Below are positions 1-4,499 of a stretch of DNA of 8,915 bases, one piece after another (within the stretch, counting starts at the first letter, position 1; every line of letters begins with the position of its first letter). The stretch is taken from assembly GCA_016295665.1 (NCBI GenBank), contig JAEDKS010000100.1, positions 1 to 8,915 of the forward strand, in the 5' to 3' direction. The position numbers were made by a program, and so were the translations under genes. A model generated the notes under the pieces. It searched no databases, was not told where the DNA came from, and was given only the letters and a program-made list of their open reading frames with translations. The stretch comes from Clostridia bacterium (GTDB lineage: Bacteria; Bacillota; Clostridia; Christensenellales; Aristaeellaceae).

Positions 1-960
1 GGCGCCACGCCCCTGGACTTCGCCTACCGCATCCACTCGGGTGTGGGCAACAAGTGCGTGGGCGCCAAGGTGAACGGGCGCATCGTCCCCCTTGATACGG
101 AGCTGCAGACCGGCGACCGGGTGGAGATCATGACCTCCGCCTCCAGCAAGGGCCCGTCCACGGACTGGCTGCGCATCTGCCGCACGCCCCAGGCCAAGGC
201 GAAAATCCGCCAGTTCCTGAAGAAGGAGCTGCGGGAGGAGAACATTGAGCTGGGCCGGAGCATGGTGGAGCGCGAGTGCAAGCGCCGCAACGTGAACATG
301 GCGGATCTGCTCAAGCCGGAATACTACGACTGCATCCTGAAGAAGTACGGCTTCCAGGAGCTGGACGACATCTTCGGCGCGGTGGGCTACGGCGGCATGG
401 CGAGCGTGTATGTGGTGTCGCGGCTCATGGACGAGCAGCGCGCCCACGAGCCCGCCCCGGCGCCCCGGATGGAGCCGGCGCCCGATGCGCAGCATCGCCG
501 TCCGGTGAAGGCGAACCACGGCATCATCATGGTGGGCAACGAGGACATGGACATTCCCGTGCGCTTTGCCAAGTGCTGCAGCCCGGTGCCCGGGGACGAC
601 ATCGTGGGTTACATCACCCGGGGCCGGGGCGTGACCATCCACAAGGCGGAGTGCGTCAACGCCCTCAGCGGCGAAGCGGAGCGCCGGGTGGACGTGGCCT
701 GGGCGGAGACGAACCTGGGCTCCTTCTGCGCCGCCATCAAGATTGTGGGCTACGACCATGTGGGCATGCTGGGCGAGATTGCCACCTACATCGGTGACCT
801 GGGGGTGTTCATCCGCAACAGCACCTCCGGCTGTGACAAGAACAAGATTGCCACCATCAAGCTGGTGCTGGAGGTTCATTCCCGGGAGCAGATGGACAGC
901 GTGATCCGACAGCTGCGGAGACGGTCGGATGTGATTGACGTGTACCGGGTCAACGGGTGA
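1..960 (+). CDS. relA: RelA/SpoT-family (p)ppGpp synthetase/hydrolase, C-terminal part (5' end outside window)
   Basis: This is the last 319 residues of a long RSH alarmone enzyme, read in frame 1 from the first base and ending at TGA 958-960. The catalytic hydrolase and synthetase domains lie upstream, so only the regulatory half is seen. In order there are: the end of the TGS domain (residues 1 to about 46, with ATPLDFAYRIH and GAKVNGRIVPLD); a helical domain, including GPSTDWL; a Pro/Ala-rich linker (about 145-168); the zinc-finger/conserved-cysteine domain (HGI at 173, the CC pair at 192-193, Cys at 218); and a C-terminal ACT domain (about 245-319). In the family these domains sense stalled ribosomes carrying uncharged tRNA and control the two catalytic activities. 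The two adjacent Cys and the later Cys match the known pattern, so the sensing half looks intact. Calling it relA rather than rel/spoT is convention for single Gram-positive RSH enzymes. dtd follows after 54 nt, a very common pairing in Bacillota. Confidence 0.96.
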   Translation, partial: GATPLDFAYRIHSGVGNKCVGAKVNGRIVPLDTELQTGDRVEIMTSASSKGPSTDWLRICRTPQAKAKIRQFLKKELREENIELGRSMVERECKRRNVNMADLLKPEYYDCILKKYGFQELDDIFGAVGYGGMASVYVVSRLMDEQRAHEPAPAPRMEPAPDAQHRRPVKANHGIIMVGNEDMDIPVRFAKCCSPVPGDDIVGYITRGRGVTIHKAECVNALSGEAERRVDVAWAETNLGSFCAAIKIVGYDHVGMLGEIATYIGDLGVFIRNSTSGCDKNKIATIKLVLEVHSREQMDSVIRQLRRRSDVIDVYRVNG

Positions 961-1014
961 GCGGAGACGCTGCCCCCGGCGGGCACCGGGTGGAAAAGCA
1001 AAGGAGGAAGCATC

Positions 1015-1464
1015 ATGCGCTGTGTGATCCAGCGGGTGACGGAGGCGTCCGTCACCATCGACGGCGAGGTCGTGGGCCGGTGCGGCCGGGGCTTTCTGGT
1101 GCTGATCGGCGTGCACGTGGACGACACCGCCGCCGATCTCAAATACATGGCGGAGAAGGTGCCGAACCTGCGGGTGTTCGAGGATGCGGCGGGGAAGATG
1201 AACCTGTCCATCCGGGACGTGGGCGGGGAGATTCTGGCGGTGAGCCAGTTCACGCTCTACGGGGATGCCCGGGGCGGGCGGCGTCCGTCCTTCATCACGG
1301 CGGCGCGCCCGGACAAGGCGGATCCCATGTATGAGGAGCTGGTGGCGGCGTGGCGCGCCCAGGGCATCCATGTGGAGACCGGGCGCTTCGGCGCGGACAT
1401 GAAGGTGGCGCTGGTCAACGACGGGCCGGTGACCATCCTGATGGATTCCACCAAGGCGTTCTGA
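1015..1464 (+). CDS. dtd: D-aminoacyl-tRNA deacylase (DTD)
   Basis: This 149-residue cytoplasmic enzyme hydrolyses D-aminoacyl-tRNA (and glycine mischarged on tRNA-Ala), keeping D-amino acids out of translation. The length is normal for DTD (about 145-150). The N-terminus MRCVIQRVTEASV is typical. The catalytic SQFTLYG motif is at 77-83, with the key Thr at residue 80, and the cross-subunit Gly-cisPro motif NDGPVT is at 135-140. The family motif RPSF (90-93) and TGRFGADM are also present. The start is set by a strong AAGGAGGA Shine-Dalgarno at 1001-1008, six bases before the ATG. It sits 54 nt behind relA and 19 nt before the MBL gene, with no promoter or terminator visible in either gap, so it is probably part of the relA transcript. 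All recognisable active-site elements are intact. Confidence 0.97.
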   Translation: MRCVIQRVTEASVTIDGEVVGRCGRGFLVLIGVHVDDTAADLKYMAEKVPNLRVFEDAAGKMNLSIRDVGGEILAVSQFTLYGDARGGRRPSFITAARPDKADPMYEELVAAWRAQGIHVETGRFGADMKVALVNDGPVTILMDSTKAF

Positions 1465-1467
1465 CGC

Positions 1468-1476
1468 GGAAGGGAG
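1468..1476 (+). promoter_or_regulatory. Ribosome binding site deciding the MBL hydrolase start
   Basis: GGAAGGGAG lies 7 nt before the ATG at 1484. The next in-frame ATG, at 1511, has the more family-like N-terminus (MKRVTVG) but no purine-rich site upstream, so the 1484 start is preferred. Confidence 0.65.
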
Positions 1477-1483
1477 CGGCAAC

Positions 1484-2065
1484 ATGCAAGGCGGGCAGCA
1501 GACGGTACAGATGAAGCGGGTGACGGTGGGACTTCTTTCCACGAACTGCTACCTGCTCTGGCGGGAGGATCGGGAGGACTGCGTGGTCATCGACCCGGGC
1601 GCGAACGCGGAGAAAATCCGTGCGGCGATGGGCGGGCGCAGCCTGGCGGCGATCCTGCTGACCCATGGGCACTTCGACCACATCGGCGCGGTGGACGCGC
1701 TGATGGGCCCGGGCACGGAGCTGGTGGTGCACACGCAGGACGAGCCCATGCTCCACAGCCCGGAGCTGAACGTGTGCTGGATGATTGATCGGCACATCAC
1801 CTGCCGCCGGGCCACCCGCACGGTGGAGGAGGGCGACCTGCTGGTGTATGCGGGCATGGCCTTCCGGGTGCTGCACACCCCGGGGCATACACCGGGCGGC
1901 GTTTGCTACGAGTGCGGAGGGATGCTGTTCACCGGTGACACGATGTTCGATGAGGGATGGGGGCGCACCGACCTGCCCGGCGGCAGCGAGGCGTCGCTGA
2001 TGGCATCGCTGCGGCGGCTGATGCCCCTGCGGGACACCCATGAGATCCTGGGAGGGCACGGCTGA
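1484..2065 (+). CDS. MBL-fold metallohydrolase (glyoxalase II-like)
   Basis: This is a 193-residue metallo-beta-lactamase-fold hydrolase of the small group that neighbours relA/dtd/hemZ in Clostridia. The metal site is readable in order: THGHFDH at 60-66 (His61, His63, Asp65, His66), His145 in TPGHTPGG, Asp162 in GDTMF, and a final His192 in GGHG. The GRTDLPGG segment (170-177) is typical of the YcbL/YqgX-like hydrolases. Members of this group probably cleave thioesters such as S-lactoylglutathione-type substrates, but the real substrate is unknown. The N-terminus (LLSTNCYLL) also fits. The oddity is the C-terminus: translation stops one residue after the last metal ligand, whereas relatives usually have a further 15-20 residues beginning GHGPxT. 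The TGA overlaps the ATG of hemZ by one base (TGATG), which suggests coupled translation. The fold call is firm and the substrate is open. Confidence 0.92.
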   Translation: MQGGQQTVQMKRVTVGLLSTNCYLLWREDREDCVVIDPGANAEKIRAAMGGRSLAAILLTHGHFDHIGAVDALMGPGTELVVHTQDEPMLHSPELNVCWMIDRHITCRRATRTVEEGDLLVYAGMAFRVLHTPGHTPGGVCYECGGMLFTGDTMFDEGWGRTDLPGGSEASLMASLRRLMPLRDTHEILGGHG

Positions 2066-3510
2066 TGGAGGAGCTGACGGTCTGGTTGGAGACCATTGAG
2101 CCGGAGCTGATGAACGTCACGCGGCTCTTTTCGCTGCCCGACGAGGTGTGGGCGCAGCGCCGCTTCACCTGGGAGGCCCGGGAGGAGGCGGGGGATTACG
2201 TCTGCGTGTTCCACGACGGGGCGGCCCGGGCGGAAAACCGGGTGCCCATCCCCACGGACGCGGACGACCGGCTGCGGGCGCTGCACCGCAAGCGCGCGGC
2301 GCGGCGGCTGTGCAAGCAGACGCTGTATGACCTGTGCCGCAAGGTGACGGGCATCCATCCCCCGTGGGGCAGCCTGACGGGCGTGCGGCCCACCCATCTG
2401 ATCTGGGAGGCGCTGGCGTCGGGGCTGACCCTGCCGGAGGCCGAAGCGCAGGTGCGGGAGCGCTTTGACGTGACGCGGGAGAAGGCCGCGCTGCTGGGCG
2501 AGGTGGCGCGGGTGCAGCTGGGCATGCTGCCACCCGGGGACGAGTGGGCGGATGCCTACATCGGCATCCCGTTCTGCACCACCCGCTGTGCCTACTGCTC
2601 GTTCTCCTCGGGCGAGGTGGGGGACGGCAGGCTGGTGGAGCCGTACCTGGACGCGCTGATGCGGGAGATGGAGGACACCTCCCGCCTGCTGGCGGAGACG
2701 GGCAAGCGGCTCCGGGCGGTGTACGTGGGCGGCGGTACGCCCACCGCGCTCAGCGAGACGCAGCTGAAGCGGCTGCTGGAGCGGATGATGACGCTGTTCC
2801 CCGGCGCCATGGAGTACACGGTGGAGGCGGGCCGCCCGGACACCATCACCCCGGGCAAGCTGCAGGCCATCCGGGAAGCGGGGGTGGGCCGCATCAGCAT
2901 CAATCCCCAGACCATGAACGACCGCACGCTGCAGGTGATCGGGCGGGCGCACACGGCGCGGCAGGTGCTGGACGCCTACGCCCTGGCCCGGGAGGCGGGC
3001 ATCCGCCACATCAACATGGACGTGATCGCCGGACTGCCCGGCGAGGGCCTGGACGACTTTGCCCGCACCATGGACGCGGCGCGGCAGCTGCGCCCGGAGA
3101 GCCTGACGGTGCACACCCTGGCGATCAAGCGCTCGAGCCGCATGCACCTGGAGAACGCCCCGCTTCCCGACGGAGAGACCGCGGCGGCGATGGTGCGCCT
3201 GGGCCGGGAGACGGCCTTGGCGCTGGGGCTGGAGGCGTACTACCTCTACCGCCAGAAGCACATGGCGGGCAATCAGGAGAACGTGGGCCATGCCCTGCCG
3301 GGGCATGCCTGCCTGTACAACGTGGACATGATGGAGGAGACCACGCATATCCTCGCCATGGGCGCGGGGGGCATCAGCAAGCGGGTCTACCCCGAGGAGG
3401 GACACATCGGACGCGCCCCCAACGTGGCGAACATCGAGCTGTACATCCGGCGTGTGGCGGAGATGGCGGCGCGCAAGCGGGCGCTCTTCCTGGGAGAAGG
3501 GGCAGAATAG
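2065..3510 (+). CDS. hemZ: Radical SAM protein HemZ (coproporphyrinogen dehydrogenase-like)
   Basis: This is a 481-residue cytoplasmic radical SAM protein, close to the usual HemZ length (about 490-500). An N-terminal domain (1-150) carries the WGSLTGVRPT motif (101-110) typical of HemZ. The radical SAM core follows, with the [4Fe-4S]-binding CTTRCAYC (Cys171, Cys175, Cys178), GGGTPT (222-227) and INPQTMND (279-286). The C-terminal part has YYLYRQKHMAGNQENVGHA (392-410) and GAGGISKR (433-440), both HemZ hallmarks. The name comes from anaerobic coproporphyrinogen III oxidation, but many HemZ carriers in Clostridia lack a full haem pathway. A HemW-like haem-handling or other role is therefore possible, and no haem genes are visible here to settle it. 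GGGAGGG at 2050-2056 is the ribosome binding site, and the start overlaps the stop of the preceding hydrolase gene by one base. It is the last gene of the relA block: a promoter follows within 25 nt of its stop. Confidence 0.93.
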   Translation: MEELTVWLETIEPELMNVTRLFSLPDEVWAQRRFTWEAREEAGDYVCVFHDGAARAENRVPIPTDADDRLRALHRKRAARRLCKQTLYDLCRKVTGIHPPWGSLTGVRPTHLIWEALASGLTLPEAEAQVRERFDVTREKAALLGEVARVQLGMLPPGDEWADAYIGIPFCTTRCAYCSFSSGEVGDGRLVEPYLDALMREMEDTSRLLAETGKRLRAVYVGGGTPTALSETQLKRLLERMMTLFPGAMEYTVEAGRPDTITPGKLQAIREAGVGRISINPQTMNDRTLQVIGRAHTARQVLDAYALAREAGIRHINMDVIAGLPGEGLDDFARTMDAARQLRPESLTVHTLAIKRSSRMHLENAPLPDGETAAAMVRLGRETALALGLEAYYLYRQKHMAGNQENVGHALPGHACLYNVDMMEETTHILAMGAGGISKRVYPEEGHIGRAPNVANIELYIRRVAEMAARKRALFLGEGAE

Positions 3511-3531
3511 CGGCGAAATCCGCCGAAACAC

Positions 3532-3560
3532 TTGCAAACCACCGCCAATGCTGGTACAAT
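3532..3560 (+). promoter_or_regulatory. Sigma-A (housekeeping) promoter with extended -10, for the cyclophilin gene
   Basis: The -35 box TTGCAA (3532-3537) is separated by exactly 17 nt from the -10 box TACAAT (3555-3560). A TG dinucleotide at 3552-3553 makes an extended -10 (TGGTACAAT). The surrounding 50 bases are much less GC-rich than the coding DNA. Transcription is expected to start near 3566-3568, giving a leader of about 40 nt for the gene at 3606. The match is five of six at the -10 and four of six at the -35. Confidence 0.78.
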
Positions 3561-3569
3561 GTTGCTGTT

Positions 3570-3591
3570 GCCGTCGCAGCGCTGCGGCGGC
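3570..3591. repeat. 22-nt near-perfect palindrome in the leader of the cyclophilin gene
   Basis: The two 11-nt arms are reverse complements except for one T/G position (3574 against 3587). As RNA this folds into a 9-bp stem (3570-3578 with 3583-3591, one G-U pair) and a GCGC loop, beginning a few bases after the predicted transcription start and ending 3 nt before the ribosome binding site. No U run follows, so it is not a terminator. It could be an mRNA 5' stabilising hairpin, a translation-control hairpin or a DNA operator for a dimeric regulator; the sequence cannot decide. Confidence 0.6.
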
Positions 3592-3594
3592 TGG

Positions 3595-3603
3595 AAAGGA
3601 GAT
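3595..3603 (+). promoter_or_regulatory. Ribosome binding site of the cyclophilin gene (two possible starts)
   Basis: AAAGGAGAT is followed by ATG at 3606 (4 nt after GGAG) and by an in-frame ATG at 3612 (10 nt after). Either could be used. The protein differs by only two residues, MTMAQ against MAQ. Confidence 0.7.
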
Positions 3604-3605
3604 AG

Positions 3606-4130
3606 ATGACAATGGCACAGCATCCTGTATTTGTGATTACCATGGAGGACGGTCGCGAGATGAAGGGCGAGCTTTACCCGGAGACCGCGCCCCAGTCCGT
3701 GGGCAACTTTATCGCCCTGGCGAACAGCGGCTTTTATGATGGCCTCACCTTCCACCGGGTCATCCCCGGTTTCATGATTCAGGGCGGCGACCCCAAGGGC
3801 ATCGGCTCCGGCGGCCCGGGCTATCATATCAAGGGCGAGTTCGATGCCAACGGCGTGAAGAACCCGCTGAAGCACACCGAGGGCGTGCTGAGCATGGCCC
3901 GCACCATGGTGCCCGATTCCGCGGGCAGCCAGTTCTTCATCATGACCAGCACCAGCCCCCATCTGGATGGTCAGTACGCGGCCTTCGGCAAGGTGCTGGA
4001 GGGCGTGGAGGTGGCGATGTCCATCGCGGAGGTGAAGCGCGATTTCCGCGACAAGCCGCTCACGCCGGTGGTCATGAAGTCCATCCGTGTGGACACCTTT
4101 GGCGAGAGCTATCCCTTTGACCAACTTTGA
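3606..4130 (+). CDS. Cyclophilin-type peptidyl-prolyl cis-trans isomerase
   Basis: This 174-residue (172 if the second ATG is used) cytoplasmic foldase interconverts cis and trans X-Pro bonds. It is a single cyclophilin domain with no signal peptide or lipobox. Visible active-site elements are FHRVIPGFMIQGGDP at 49-63 (catalytic Arg51, then Phe56, Met57, Gln59), SMAR at 96-99, GSQFFI at 107-112, and HLDGQYAAFGKV at 119-130. The residue matching the cyclosporin-contact Trp of eukaryotic cyclophilin A is His119, as in many bacterial cyclophilins, so weak cyclosporin binding is expected. The gene has its own promoter (3532-3560) and is followed 7 nt after its stop by a rho-independent terminator (4138-4165), so it appears to be transcribed alone. 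It stands where many Clostridia carry hisS and aspS after hemZ. The family is certain; whether to call it ppiB is a matter of naming. Confidence 0.96.
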   Translation: MTMAQHPVFVITMEDGREMKGELYPETAPQSVGNFIALANSGFYDGLTFHRVIPGFMIQGGDPKGIGSGGPGYHIKGEFDANGVKNPLKHTEGVLSMARTMVPDSAGSQFFIMTSTSPHLDGQYAAFGKVLEGVEVAMSIAEVKRDFRDKPLTPVVMKSIRVDTFGESYPFDQL

Positions 4131-4137
4131 TTGCTGC

Positions 4138-4165
4138 GGCGGATGGCGAAAACCATCCGCCTTTT
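4138..4165 (+). terminator. Rho-independent terminator after the cyclophilin gene
   Basis: A perfect 9-bp GC-rich stem, GGCGGATGG (4138-4146) with CCATCCGCC (4153-4161), encloses the loop CGAAAA and is followed by TTTT (4162-4165). It begins 7 nt after the cyclophilin stop codon. The U tract is short (four, then CC), so some read-through into zapA is plausible. Confidence 0.82.
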
Positions 4166-4211
4166 CCAATCACCCCGGAAGCAGCCGTGAAGGCGACAGG
4201 AGGGCAACCCC

Positions 4212-4499
4212 ATGACGAAGCAGAAGATCACGGTCCGTGTCGCGGGACGCGACTATACCCTCATTTCCCCGGACAGCCCGGAGTACCTGCGCCGTGTCGC
4301 GGCGTACGTGGACCGGAAGCTGTCGGAAACCGCGCAGGCGGCGCGGGTGCCGCTGGCGGGGGCGACGGTGCTGGCAGCCATCGACCTGGGCGACGAGCTG
4401 ATGCGGGCCCAGGACGAGAACCAGCGCCTGCGCCGGGAGCTGGCGGAGGTGCGTGCGGAGCTGGAGGCCCTGCGGGCCGGGGGCGGAGAGAGCGCATGA
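4212..4499 (+). CDS. zapA: Cell division protein ZapA
   Basis: This 95-residue small cytoplasmic protein bundles FtsZ filaments and stabilises the Z-ring. The N-terminal globular half (about 1-45) has the typical pattern of a short beta strand, VRVAGRDYTL (8-17), then SPEYLRRVAAYVDRKL (22-37). After ATVLAAIDLGDEL a charged coiled-coil helix runs from about 62 to 88, the dimer/tetramer stalk of the family. The length matches Gram-positive ZapA (85-100). The ribosome binding site AGGAGGG at 4198-4204 lies 7 nt before the ATG. It comes 81 nt after the cyclophilin stop and 46 nt after the terminator, and I find no convincing promoter in that gap. Its TGA overlaps the ATG of the U32 gene (ATGA, 4496-4499), so the two are translationally coupled. 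The zapA-U32-mutS2 neighbourhood is well known in Bacillota. Confidence 0.9.
   Translation: MTKQKITVRVAGRDYTLISPDSPEYLRRVAAYVDRKLSETAQAARVPLAGATVLAAIDLGDELMRAQDENQRLRRELAEVRAELEALRAGGGESA

Noticed and set aside
971..990. Overlapping short stems (TGCCC/GGGCA and CCCGG/CCGGG) between relA and dtd, as an attenuator
   Set aside because: Both stems are 5 bp, there is no U run and no leader peptide. In such GC-rich DNA pairs like these are expected by chance.
3511..3525. Inverted repeat CGGCG-AAATC-CGCCG directly after the hemZ stop, as a terminator
   Set aside because: The stem is only 5 bp and no T run follows. A downstream operator role is possible, but there is no support for termination.
2544..3605. 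Second forward frame through hemZ with a Gly/Ala/Arg-rich product
   Set aside because: It overlaps the whole radical SAM core in another frame and its product is compositionally biased with no motif. It is a shadow of hemZ.
1906..3618. A 570-codon open frame on the minus strand opposite the MBL end and hemZ
   Set aside because: Same low-complexity composition, no ribosome binding site or family motif, and it spans several well-supported sense genes and their promoter.
4127..4495. A longer U32 protein starting upstream of zapA
   Set aside because: The frame is open back to 4127, but this stretch includes the terminator and all of zapA. The ATGA start at 4496 gives the normal N-terminus of the family.
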